Made by a program: the position numbers and the translations under genes. A stretch of 35,679 nucleotides of DNA from Chloroflexota bacterium (GTDB lineage: Bacteria > Chloroflexota > Dehalococcoidia > Lucifugimonadales > Lucifugimonadaceae): positions 77,198-112,876 of the forward strand of contig JAQBUH010000005.1 of NCBI GenBank assembly GCA_027624075.1. The letters run 5' to 3'. Positions within the stretch are counted from its first letter, which is position 1, and every line of letters begins with the position of its first letter. The notes below the pieces were generated by a model. It saw nothing but the letters and a program-made list of their open reading frames with translations, searched no databases and was not told the DNA's origin. This document shows, piece by piece, positions 1 to 7,814 of this stretch.

Positions 1-2
1 AC

Positions 3-839
3 GGGGTGTCTGTGTCCACGGAAGAGGTGGACGAGCGCATCGAATTCATACTCGGATTCGCACTTTCGCCCGACGATAGGGAGTCAGCCGAATTCCAGGT
101 CAACATCGAAGAGACGAAGCGCCAGTTCCTCAACCGCGTTGGCCTGCCTGAAAGCGTGTGGAGGGAGTTCCTGAAGAAGATCCTGTTCCAGGAGCGCCTC
201 CGCGAAGTGGTTGGAGACTTCATTCCGCGCATCCAGCCGCAGGTGCATGTGTACCAGGTCATGCTGTCTAGTAACGATGCTCAGGTTGTGGCGCTGATTG
301 AGCGAGAGCTTAATTCCGGGACCAACATCGAAGAGGTGGTCTTGGAGTTCTCCGAGGACTTTGAGGCGCCAAGGACCCGTGGCGACCTTGGCTGGATGCC
401 GCAGGCCATCGTTACTCCTCAGATCGACAGGCTCCTGTTTGGGTTGGATGCAGACGGGAACCGCATCCTTCCCCTGAGAAAGCCTGCCACCCCGCGGCTT
501 GACGAACAGACCGGGTTATGGTCAGTGATAATCGTCGATGAGTTCCAGGAGGCGGTTGAGGTCAGTCCGGAGGCGCTGGAGCTTCTGAAAGACTCTGTGA
601 TGACCGTGTTCCTGAACGAGCAGCGCAAGACCATTGACCTGTATCTTGATCTCGATAGCGAGATCGCGAACTGGGTGAACAAGCAGGTGCGGCTGAACTC
701 GATCGCGCCGACAGCCGGCCCGGCTCAGCAGGACCCGCTCCAGGGCTTGCTCCCAGCCGGCGCGTCGATCACGGGCGCTCCGGCTACTGCGGTGCCAACG
801 CCACGGGGGATCCCGGGGATAAGCGCCCCGGCCAAGTAG
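3..839 (+). CDS. Parvulin/SurA-type peptidyl-prolyl cis-trans isomerase, 5' truncated
   Basis: The 3' part of a foldase-like protein. The frame is open to the window edge, so the real start and any signal or membrane segment lie upstream; GTG codons at 6 and 12 are probably internal. Counting from the GTG at 6, the first 80 residues form a charged helical region like the SurA N-terminal chaperone domain. A rotamase-like domain follows, starting near HVYQVML (81-87) and containing GDLGWMP (126-132), the hallmark loop of PpiC/parvulin domains. The C-terminal 50 residues are a Pro/Ala/Gly-rich, probably disordered tail. By family, it would help fold proteins outside the cytoplasmic membrane. It is followed by about 180 bp before hom. 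The domain call is fairly safe; the client proteins are unknown. Confidence 0.75.
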   Translation, partial: GVSVSTEEVDERIEFILGFALSPDDRESAEFQVNIEETKRQFLNRVGLPESVWREFLKKILFQERLREVVGDFIPRIQPQVHVYQVMLSSNDAQVVALIERELNSGTNIEEVVLEFSEDFEAPRTRGDLGWMPQAIVTPQIDRLLFGLDADGNRILPLRKPATPRLDEQTGLWSVIIVDEFQEAVEVSPEALELLKDSVMTVFLNEQRKTIDLYLDLDSEIANWVNKQVRLNSIAPTAGPAQQDPLQGLLPAGASITGAPATAVPTPRGIPGISAPAK

Positions 840-1020
840 AGTTCCAGGATCGGAACGTGGGAACGTCCCCTGCGGTCCGGCATCTGGCCACGGCGCGTCC
901 TGTCAATCCTGGCTTCCAGTTGGGCTGACACGCTGCTGGCGCCATGTTGGCTACTGGCATCACCGGACGGACGGACGGCCATGCTGCGAAGTCTTATTAC
1001 AGTCATCGAGTGAACTAGAT

Positions 1021-2316
1021 ATGCGCACGGTACGTATCGGCCTTCTCGGCCTTGGAGTTGTCGGGTCGGCAGTGGCTAAGGCGATGCTAGACGATCGCGG
1101 CATGGCAGACCGCTCTGGCGTGCGCCTGGAACTGGCCAAAGTGGCGGTGCGGGACCTTTCGAAGAGGCGAGTGGTCAACCTTCCCGCCGGACTACTCACA
1201 ACGGACCCCGCTGAGGTGGTCAACGACCCGAATATCGAAGTCGTCGTCGAGTTGATGGGCGGCGAGCACCCTGCGTTCGATCTGATCTCGTCCGCTCTTT
1301 CGTCCGGCAAGCACGTAGTCACTGCGAACAAAGAGGTGCTTGCCAAACGCGGGGACGCGCTGCTGGCCGCCGCTGCGGAAGCTGGCAAACGGCTGGTCTA
1401 CGAGGCGAGCGTGGGCGGCGGCATCCCCATCCTGAATCCGATATCGGACGACCTCCTTGCCAACCGGATTGAGTCGGTCCGGGCCATCATCAACGGCACG
1501 ACTAACTACATCCTGACGCGCATGTCCAGCGAAGGCGCGGCGTACGATGCCGTGCTCGCAGACGCCCAGCAACTGGGATATGCAGAGGCAGACCCAACCG
1601 CGGACGTCGATGGCTTCGACGCTCTTTACAAGATCGCCATCCTGGGCCGGCTCGCATTTGGCGCCAGCGCGCCAGTAGACGTGATCCATCGTGAGGGCAT
1701 CGGCAGGATCGACGCTCGCGACTTCCGCTACGCAGACGAGCTTGGCTTCACCATTAAACTGATCGCCGCGGCGCAACGGACCGCAGACGGCCTGCTGCTG
1801 CGCGTCCACCCATCGTTGATACCACTCGATGTGCCGATGGCGTCTGTGAACGGCGCAATGAACATGGTCGAGGTCGTGGGCGATCTCGTTGGGCCACTAT
1901 GGCTGCAAGGCGCGGGCGCTGGACCGTCGCCGACCGCGTCCGCCGTGCTCGGAGACGTGCTCCGCGTGGCGAGAGGCATTGACGGGCCGGGGCCGTCTGG
2001 CTCGGCGAGCATTGCTGCCATTCCTGTTGCGCCCATGAGCGGCCACGTGTGCCAGTACTACATTCGGCTCACGGCGGCGGACAGGCCGGGTGTGCTGGCC
2101 CGGATAGCGAAGGTGCTGGGAGATGCGGCGATCAGCATTCGCTCTGTGATCCAGATGGACACAGACGCAACAAGTGGCAGCGCAGACCTCGTCATAATGA
2201 CTCACTCGGCGTTAGAGGCTAATATGCAAGAGGCGGCAAGCAGGTTGCGAGGGCTCGACGTCGTAGTTGAGCTGGACAATCTGATAAGAGTGGAGTCATA
2301 CGGCCCCACCGCCTGA
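1021..2316 (+). CDS. hom: Homoserine dehydrogenase with C-terminal ACT domain
   Basis: Catalyses NAD(P)H-dependent reduction of aspartate semialdehyde to homoserine, the branch step to threonine and methionine. The 431-aa length fits the monofunctional ACT-bearing form. A Rossmann motif GLGVVG lies at residues 10-15, TANK at 101-104, GGIPI at 133-137, INGTTNYILT at 157-166, and the catalytic segment YAEADPTADVDGFDALYK at 187-204. From about residue 346 an ACT domain (YYIRLTAADRPGVLARIAKVL) implies allosteric control, in this family usually by threonine. The ATG at 1021 directly precedes the nucleotide-binding strand; its Shine-Dalgarno sequence is weak. thrC follows 99 bp downstream on the same strand, so the pair probably forms an operon. 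Homoserine kinase is not in the window. Confidence 0.96.
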   Translation: MRTVRIGLLGLGVVGSAVAKAMLDDRGMADRSGVRLELAKVAVRDLSKRRVVNLPAGLLTTDPAEVVNDPNIEVVVELMGGEHPAFDLISSALSSGKHVVTANKEVLAKRGDALLAAAAEAGKRLVYEASVGGGIPILNPISDDLLANRIESVRAIINGTTNYILTRMSSEGAAYDAVLADAQQLGYAEADPTADVDGFDALYKIAILGRLAFGASAPVDVIHREGIGRIDARDFRYADELGFTIKLIAAAQRTADGLLLRVHPSLIPLDVPMASVNGAMNMVEVVGDLVGPLWLQGAGAGPSPTASAVLGDVLRVARGIDGPGPSGSASIAAIPVAPMSGHVCQYYIRLTAADRPGVLARIAKVLGDAAISIRSVIQMDTDATSGSADLVIMTHSALEANMQEAASRLRGLDVVVELDNLIRVESYGPTA

Positions 2317-2325
2317 GGCCGGTCT

Positions 2326-2344
2326 CCGCCTCCACTTGAGGCGG
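2326..2344 (+). other. Perfect 7-bp hairpin between hom and thrC
   Basis: CCGCCTC and GAGGCGG pair perfectly around the loop CACTT, starting 10 bp after the hom stop codon. No T-tract follows, so it is not a classical intrinsic terminator. It could protect the hom mRNA 3' end or tune expression between the two genes. The structure is seen; the role is inferred. Confidence 0.4.
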
Positions 2345-2383
2345 CACAGGCGCCATCGACCGTTGGAACCCCTCGCCAGACAG

Positions 2384-2407
2384 CCAGTTAACCAGTTAGC
2401 CAGTCAG
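2384..2407 (+). repeat. Three imperfect 8-bp tandem repeats upstream of thrC
   Basis: Three consecutive units, CCAGTTAA, CCAGTTAG and CCAGTCAG, end 8 bp before the thrC GTG codon. The first unit supplies an in-frame TAA (2389-2391), which limits the thrC start to the GTG at 2416 or later. Such an array can arise by replication slippage and sits where it could influence ribosome access. Confidence 0.55.
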
Positions 2408-2415
2408 TCGGAGTA

Positions 2416-3486
2416 GTGCGCGCATTGTCCGTTCGACCGGGCGTAATCGAGCGATACCGGGAGTTCCTTCCGATCACGGAAAAGACCCCGCTCATCTCCC
2501 TTGGCGAGGGGAGCACGCCGATGGTGCTCTCTGAGAACATCGGCCCGCGCCTCGGTTGCAAGGCGCTCTATTTCAAGCTCGAGGGGTGCAATCCGACCGG
2601 CTCATTCAAAGACAGAGGCATGGTGCTGGCAGTTGCGAAGGCGCTGGAAGCTGGCAAGAGGCGCATCGTCTGTGCGTCGACCGGGAACACCAGTGCGGCG
2701 GCAGCGGCGTATGGCGCTCGCTACGGGCTGGAGACGATCGTGCTGGTGCCGTCCGGTGAGATTGCCCTGGGAAAACTGGCACAGGCAATGGCTTACGGCG
2801 CCCGGATACTGGCTGTCAACGGCAGCTTCGATGACGCCATGACAACAGTCATCGACATCGTTGACGCCATCGACGCAGAGCTGGTCAACTCAGTGAACAA
2901 GTACCGCATCGAGGGGCAGAAGACGGGCGCTTTTGAGATCGTCGAGGACCTCGGCGACGCGCCTGACATGATGTGCCTGCCGGTTGGAAACGCCGGCAAC
3001 ATCACCGCTTACTGGAAGGGTTACAAAGAGGCGCAGACCCGCGGCATGGCCAGGTCGTTGCCGAGGCTCATGGGATTCCAGGCGGCAGGCGCAGCGCCGA
3101 TTGTGCTTGGCAAGCGAGTGGCACACCCCGAGACCATCGCCACCGCAATACGGATCGGCAATCCTGCCAGCTGGAAGACGGCCGTAGAGGCCAGGGACGA
3201 GTCCGGCGGACTGATCGACAAAGTCGAGGACCGCGAGATCATCGACGCGTACCTGATGCTGGCACGGGACGAGGGCATTTTCTGCGAGCCAGCGTCTGCG
3301 GCATCGGTCGCAGGCCTGCTCAGGCTGGGCGAACTGGGCGTGGATGTGGCCGGCAAGACGATAGTCTGCATCTTAACCGGGAACGGACTGAAGGACCCAG
3401 GGACGGCAGAGAAGCGCGCTCTGGTTGAGCTTGAGTATGTTGAGCCAGACCTGGAATCTGTTGTAAATCTCCTGAAAAAGCACTGA
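2416..3486 (+). CDS. thrC: Threonine synthase
   Basis: PLP enzyme that converts O-phosphohomoserine to threonine, the last step of the pathway begun by the upstream hom. The 356-aa length matches the short threonine synthase class. The PLP-binding lysine is Lys65 in GSFKDRG (residues 62-68), preceded by the substrate segment LEGCNPTG. The phosphate-binding region ASTGNTSAAAAAYGAR and the glycine-rich GNAGN loop are present. The GTG start at 2416 is the first usable codon after an in-frame stop at 2389-2391. GGAG lies only a few bases upstream, closer than ideal, so the TTG at 2425 is a less likely alternative. Family assignment is secure. Confidence 0.95.
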   Translation: MRALSVRPGVIERYREFLPITEKTPLISLGEGSTPMVLSENIGPRLGCKALYFKLEGCNPTGSFKDRGMVLAVAKALEAGKRRIVCASTGNTSAAAAAYGARYGLETIVLVPSGEIALGKLAQAMAYGARILAVNGSFDDAMTTVIDIVDAIDAELVNSVNKYRIEGQKTGAFEIVEDLGDAPDMMCLPVGNAGNITAYWKGYKEAQTRGMARSLPRLMGFQAAGAAPIVLGKRVAHPETIATAIRIGNPASWKTAVEARDESGGLIDKVEDREIIDAYLMLARDEGIFCEPASAASVAGLLRLGELGVDVAGKTIVCILTGNGLKDPGTAEKRALVELEYVEPDLESVVNLLKKH

Positions 3487-3556
3487 GCCCGGCCCGAGGA
3501 GTTCGATAAATGCGGTCACTTTCCTGTAGCAATTCCTGCCCTCCAAAGGTGGTTGC

Positions 3557-4561
3557 ATGACCTGTAGTTCCGTTTCAGTACGTTCCGAGTCTTTCAGCAG
3601 CGTCACGGATAGCTGGGAAGCCGTGGTTGCAGCCGCGGCCGCAAAAGGGCGCGGCGCCACAGTGTTCGACCTGCCAATCTGGCAGAAGACATGGTGGGAC
3701 CACTTCGGCGAGGGTAAGCAGAAGCGGCTGCTCACGGTGCGCGCAGATGACGGCGCGCTTGAGCTTTTAGCGCCGTTGATGCAGGAAGGGAACGTCATCT
3801 CATTCCTCGGCGGGACCGATCTCGTTGACTACCACGATTTCGTCTGCCCTGGCGAGCCGTCCGAGTTGTGCCTCGAAGCCGTCCTCCGGGAGCTTTCAGC
3901 GGAGATCGATGTCCGCACGCTGCTCTTTGAGTCTGTCGCCGAAGGTTCTGCGACTCTGGAGAGGCTGCCGCAGGCGGCACGGCTCGCAGGCTGGGAGGTT
4001 GACGTTCAGAAAGAGGACGTCGCGCCACGGCTGGAACTGCCAGGCGAATGGGAAGAATACGTCTCCAGTCTGCGCAAGAAGGACCGTCACGAGCTGCGCC
4101 GGAAGATCCGCCGCCTCGAAGCGTCCGGCGAGGTGCGGCACATAGAGCTTTCGGCACGTGAGGATATTGAGACTGCGGCGTCTGACTTCTTCGCGTTGCA
4201 CAGGATGAGCACCCCGGAGAAAGACGAGTTCATGACCCCGGAGCGGGAGCGGTTCTTCCGGGACGTTGCGGCACGGCTTGCAGACGCCGGGGTGACCCGG
4301 CTCTGCTTCCTCGAGCTGGACGGCAAGCGGGTCGCCACGTCGCTGTCATTCGTCTCCGGAGGCGTTCGCTACCTGTACAACTCGGGTTACGACCCGGGGT
4401 ACCGCAACCTGGCCGTGGGTTTACTTAACCACGCATATACGATTCGCAAGTCGATCGAACAGGGGCATAGCCGGTTCGACTTCATGCGAGGCAACGAAGG
4501 CTACAAGTATCACCTTGGCGGTGTTGACCGGGACGTTTTCCGGATCACCGCCACCCGTTAG
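3557..4561 (+). CDS. FemAB/GNAT_6-like acyl- or aminoacyl-transferase
   Basis: A 334-aa protein resembling the BioF2-like/GNAT_6 (CelD/BcsL, FemAB-type) fold: two related GNAT halves that transfer an acyl or aminoacyl group to a cell-envelope sugar, peptide or lipid. Visible features are a Trp-rich N-terminal segment (IWQKTWWDHF, 41-50), a basic helix (LRKKDRHELRRKIRRLE, 172-188), the strand pair around YNSGYDPGYR (274-283) and a C-terminal FDFMRGNEGYKYHLG (307-321) typical of the family. There is no signal peptide or membrane segment, so it is cytoplasmic. AAAGGTGG at 3543-3550 is a good ribosome-binding site. The GT4 gene starts 7 bp after its stop, suggesting co-translation and a shared pathway. 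The substrate is unknown. Confidence 0.75.
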   Translation: MTCSSVSVRSESFSSVTDSWEAVVAAAAAKGRGATVFDLPIWQKTWWDHFGEGKQKRLLTVRADDGALELLAPLMQEGNVISFLGGTDLVDYHDFVCPGEPSELCLEAVLRELSAEIDVRTLLFESVAEGSATLERLPQAARLAGWEVDVQKEDVAPRLELPGEWEEYVSSLRKKDRHELRRKIRRLEASGEVRHIELSAREDIETAASDFFALHRMSTPEKDEFMTPERERFFRDVAARLADAGVTRLCFLELDGKRVATSLSFVSGGVRYLYNSGYDPGYRNLAVGLLNHAYTIRKSIEQGHSRFDFMRGNEGYKYHLGGVDRDVFRITATR

Positions 4562-4568
4562 CACTCCT

Positions 4569-5822
4569 ATGAAACGTATCGCGGTGATAAGCGTCCACGG
4601 CTGCCCGGTAGTCCAGGCGGGCCTGAAAGACGCCGGCGGCATGAATGTGTATGTGCTTGAGACGGCGCGCGTGCTATCGGCGCGCGGCCTGCAGGTAGAC
4701 ATCTTCACTCGCCATCATGACCCGCTCGACCCGATGATCATCCACCTGACTCCGGGCGCGCGTGCAATCCACCTGCCGTCAGGTCCGCCGTCCACCGATA
4801 AATCAGGGGTGTATGACCTGCTGCCGGAGTTCACCAGGCAGGTGGCAGGCTACGCGCAGGCCTGGGGGCTGGAGTACGACCTCGTGGTTAGCCACTACTG
4901 GTTGTCCGGCCTTGTTGGGATGGAGCTGAGCGCGCTCTGGGATGTCCCGCACTCGACAAGCTTTCACACACTCGCCGAGGTGAAGCGCCGCGCTTTGCCG
5001 GGCGAAGACGAGCACCCGATGCGTCACGAGTCAGAGACGCGGATAGCTCAGTCGGTCGATCAGGTGATCGTCTGGACCGAGCACGAATACCAGACTATGG
5101 TCGACCTGTACGGGACCTCGCCGGACCGGATCGAGATCATCCCGCCCGGAGTCGACAGCAGCCGGTTTGCGCCTGCGTCCCAGGCGGAGTCCAGGGCGGA
5201 ACTCAATCTGAATGGCGAGAAAGTCCTGCTCTATGTTGGCCGCCTGGAGCGTCTCAAGGGGATCGACACACTGTTCAAGGCTGTCGCACAGCTTGATCAT
5301 CCGGATGGAATACGCCTGTACGTCGCTGGAGGCAGTCGCGGAGCGCCGGGCATGCGCAGGCTGCTCTGCTTGGCGAGAGACCTTGGCATCAGGCACAAGG
5401 TCAAGTTTCTCGGCTCGATCCCACAGGAGCGGCTGAAGACCTACTACAACGCAGCAGACATCTGCGTGCTGCCCTCCTACTACGAGAGTTTCGGGTTCGC
5501 AGCGCTGGAGGCCGCGGCATGCGGGAAACCCGTCGTTGCGTCACGCGTTGGCGGACTCACAACCGTTGTGAAGGATGGCGAGACCGGTTTCCTGGTCAAC
5601 TGGCGCTGTCCCGGCCTGTTCGTCGAACGGCTTGAGCTGCTCCTCAGGAACGATGAGCTCCGCACAGAAATGGGTGCGGCCGCCAGGCTGCACGCCCAGA
5701 CACTGACATGGGAGAACGCGGCGGACCGCTTGATCGACGCCTATTCGCAGGTGATCGCCGGCGGTATTGCCAGTGAGCCGGCTGAGACTGACCTCCTGCA
5801 ATCCTCTTCTATCGGGCCGTAA
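4569..5822 (+). CDS. Glycosyltransferase family 4 (MshA/sucrose-phosphate-synthase-like)
   Basis: Retaining GT-B glycosyltransferase of 417 aa. The N-terminal glycine-rich acceptor/donor loop GLKDAGGMNVYV (residues 18-29) strongly resembles MshA and other MshA/SPS-like GT4 enzymes. The C-terminal donor domain has LLYVGRLERLKG and the E-x7-E motif of GT4 (Glu306 and Glu314 in ESFGFAALE). The frame is open back to 4515, but the ATG at 4569 puts the family N-terminus (MKRIAVIS) in place and avoids overlap with the previous gene. Without mycothiol genes in view, an MshA function cannot be claimed. Linked to the FemAB-like gene upstream and GH15 downstream, it may build a glycoside, glycolipid or compatible solute. 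Confidence 0.88.
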   Translation: MKRIAVISVHGCPVVQAGLKDAGGMNVYVLETARVLSARGLQVDIFTRHHDPLDPMIIHLTPGARAIHLPSGPPSTDKSGVYDLLPEFTRQVAGYAQAWGLEYDLVVSHYWLSGLVGMELSALWDVPHSTSFHTLAEVKRRALPGEDEHPMRHESETRIAQSVDQVIVWTEHEYQTMVDLYGTSPDRIEIIPPGVDSSRFAPASQAESRAELNLNGEKVLLYVGRLERLKGIDTLFKAVAQLDHPDGIRLYVAGGSRGAPGMRRLLCLARDLGIRHKVKFLGSIPQERLKTYYNAADICVLPSYYESFGFAALEAAACGKPVVASRVGGLTTVVKDGETGFLVNWRCPGLFVERLELLLRNDELRTEMGAAARLHAQTLTWENAADRLIDAYSQVIAGGIASEPAETDLLQSSSIGP

Positions 5823-5842
5823 CTGAATGAGGCGGGCCGTAA
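5813..5842 (+). repeat. 10-bp direct repeat with 20-bp period at the GT4 3' end
   Basis: CGGGCCGTAA occurs at 5813-5822, where it contains the GT4 stop codon, and again at 5833-5842. The exact two-helical-turn spacing sits in the 60-bp gap before the GH15 gene. It could be a small duplication or a protein-binding site; the sequence alone does not decide. Confidence 0.4.
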
Positions 5843-5882
5843 ATGTTACTGGGGACACTGCAAGATCGAATCGAGGCCGGAC

Positions 5883-7709
5883 GTGCCATACCAGCCGATA
5901 AGCGACTACGGCATCATTGGCGACCTGCACACTGTGGCACTTGTCGGTAAGAACGGCTCCATCGACTGGTTCTGCGTTCCTCACTTCGATTCGCCAAGCG
6001 TGTTTGGCTCGATCCTCGACGACGTAAAAGGCGGGCGATTCCAGATCGCACCCTGCGAGACGGAGTTCACCACCAACCAGCACTACCTGCCTGAGACGAA
6101 CGTCCTCGTAACTCACTTTCTTTCCCCAGAGGGCGTAGTTGAGGTGACCGACTTTATGCCGGTCAGCCTTGGAGATGAGTCTGAGGCCTCTCACATGCTG
6201 ATTCGGCGGATCACTGGCGTGCGTGGCTCCATGCACCTTGAGATGGCGTGCCAGCCAGCGTTCAACTACGCCCGCGACACACACCGGACGGAGATCATCT
6301 CCGGTGGCGCCACCTTTGCCTCAGACGGTCTGGAGCTGGGCTTTAGTACGCCTGCTGTGCTCACGAAAGCGGGTAGCGGTGTCACGGCCCGGTTCGCGCT
6401 GGAGGAGGGGCAGTCGACCTACTTCGCCATCTACGAGCGCGAGAATGGCCGGGCGGCGCTGGACAAAGCGGAGGTCGAGCGGCAGTTCCAGTCCACTGTC
6501 GGCTACTGGCGGAGATGGATCTCCGGGTCGACATACACCGGCCGCTGGCGGGAAATGGTGCACCGGTCCGCACTCGTGTTGAAGCTGCTCACATACGCGC
6601 CGACCGGCGCCATAGTCGCAGCGCCGACGACCAGTTTGCCGGAGGACCTCGGAGGCGTGCGCAACTGGGACTATCGCTACACATGGATCAGAGACGCCGC
6701 CTTTACTGTGTACGGCCTGATGCGAATCGGCTTCACTGACGAGGCGGCACGGTTCATGGGTTGGCTTGAGGCATGCTGCGCCGAGTTGAACCCTGACGGC
6801 TCACTCCAGATCATGTACGGCATCGACGGTGAGCACGAACTGGTCGAGGAGACGCTGGGCCATCTCGACGGTTACGCCGGATCGAGGCCCGTGAGGATAG
6901 GCAACGGGGCTTACGGGCAACTCCAGCTCGACATCTACGGCGAGCTTATGGACGCCGTCTATCTGTTCAACAAGTACGGGACGCCAATCTCATACGACTT
7001 CTGGCAGCACCTTGTGAAGTTGATCAACTGGGTGACGAGGAACTGGCGGCGCACCGATGAGGGAATCTGGGAGGTGCGCGGAGGGCAGCGCCACTTTGTC
7101 TATTCGAAGTTGATGTGCTGGGTGGCGATCGACCGTGCGTTGCGCCTGGCTGACAAGCGTTCATTCCCTGCGCCACGCGCAGAGTGGGCGGCGGTGCGGG
7201 ACGAGATCTACGAAGAGATCATGAAACTTGGTTGGAACGAGGACGTTGGCGCGTTCACACAGTCGTATGGCGACAAGCACCTCGACGCATCGAACCTGAT
7301 GATGCCGCTCGTCTTCTTCCTCTCGCCAACCGATCCGCGGGCGCTCAAGACGCTTGACGCGATTGACAGGACTCCCACAAGAGGCGGTCTGGTTTCGAAC
7401 TCCCTCGTCTACCGCTACAACCCGGAGCACGTGTCGGACGGACTCACTGGCGCCGAGGGCACGTTCAACATGTGTACCTTCTGGCTTGTTGAGGCGATGA
7501 CGCGCGCTGGCGCGCGAGACCGGAAGCGGCTCGACCGTGCGCGGCTGATCTTCGAGCAGATGTTGGGCTACGCCAACCATCTTGGACTGTATTCGGAGGA
7601 GATCGGCCCGCAGGGTGAGGCGCTTGGCAACTTTCCGCAGGCGTTCACTCACCTGTCTCTGATCAGCGCCGCATATAACCTGGACAAGGCGCTGGGCAGA
7701 GGCGCCTGA
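5883..7709 (+). CDS. Glycoside hydrolase family 15 (glucoamylase/trehalase-like)
   Basis: A 608-aa GH15 enzyme, a family that hydrolyses alpha-glucosides such as maltodextrins or trehalose with inversion. The N-terminal super-beta-sandwich begins with the characteristic [27 protein letters not shown] region (residues 3-29). The (alpha/alpha)6 barrel carries [21 protein letters not shown] (248-268), a GIWEVRGG segment with the probable general acid Glu397, and [19 protein letters not shown] with the candidate base Glu572/Glu573. There is no signal peptide, so it acts in the cytoplasm. GTG at 5883 matches the family N-terminus. The gene lies 60 bp after GT4 on the same strand, suggesting glucoside turnover. 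Trehalase versus glucoamylase cannot be separated by eye. Confidence 0.92.
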   Translation: MPYQPISDYGIIGDLHTVALVGKNGSIDWFCVPHFDSPSVFGSILDDVKGGRFQIAPCETEFTTNQHYLPETNVLVTHFLSPEGVVEVTDFMPVSLGDESEASHMLIRRITGVRGSMHLEMACQPAFNYARDTHRTEIISGGATFASDGLELGFSTPAVLTKAGSGVTARFALEEGQSTYFAIYERENGRAALDKAEVERQFQSTVGYWRRWISGSTYTGRWREMVHRSALVLKLLTYAPTGAIVAAPTTSLPEDLGGVRNWDYRYTWIRDAAFTVYGLMRIGFTDEAARFMGWLEACCAELNPDGSLQIMYGIDGEHELVEETLGHLDGYAGSRPVRIGNGAYGQLQLDIYGELMDAVYLFNKYGTPISYDFWQHLVKLINWVTRNWRRTDEGIWEVRGGQRHFVYSKLMCWVAIDRALRLADKRSFPAPRAEWAAVRDEIYEEIMKLGWNEDVGAFTQSYGDKHLDASNLMMPLVFFLSPTDPRALKTLDAIDRTPTRGGLVSNSLVYRYNPEHVSDGLTGAEGTFNMCTFWLVEAMTRAGARDRKRLDRARLIFEQMLGYANHLGLYSEEIGPQGEALGNFPQAFTHLSLISAAYNLDKALGRGA

Positions 7710-7814
7710 GCCGAGGAGGCGTCAAGGAGTTTGGCGCCTGTTGAAAGCAGACCTCAATATGCCGGCGGTCAGTCGCTGCCCGGGTTGCGGCGATGACGGC
7801 AGGCGGGTGCGCGG

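Noticed and set aside
841..856. GTTCC-N6-GGAAC inverted repeat after the isomerase gene as a terminator
   Set aside because: Only 5 bp of stem and no T-tract; expected by chance at this length.
5541..6284. 247-codon minus-strand frame across the GT4/GH15 junction
   Set aside because: Both underlying genes are secure on the plus strand and the frame has no domain or start signal.
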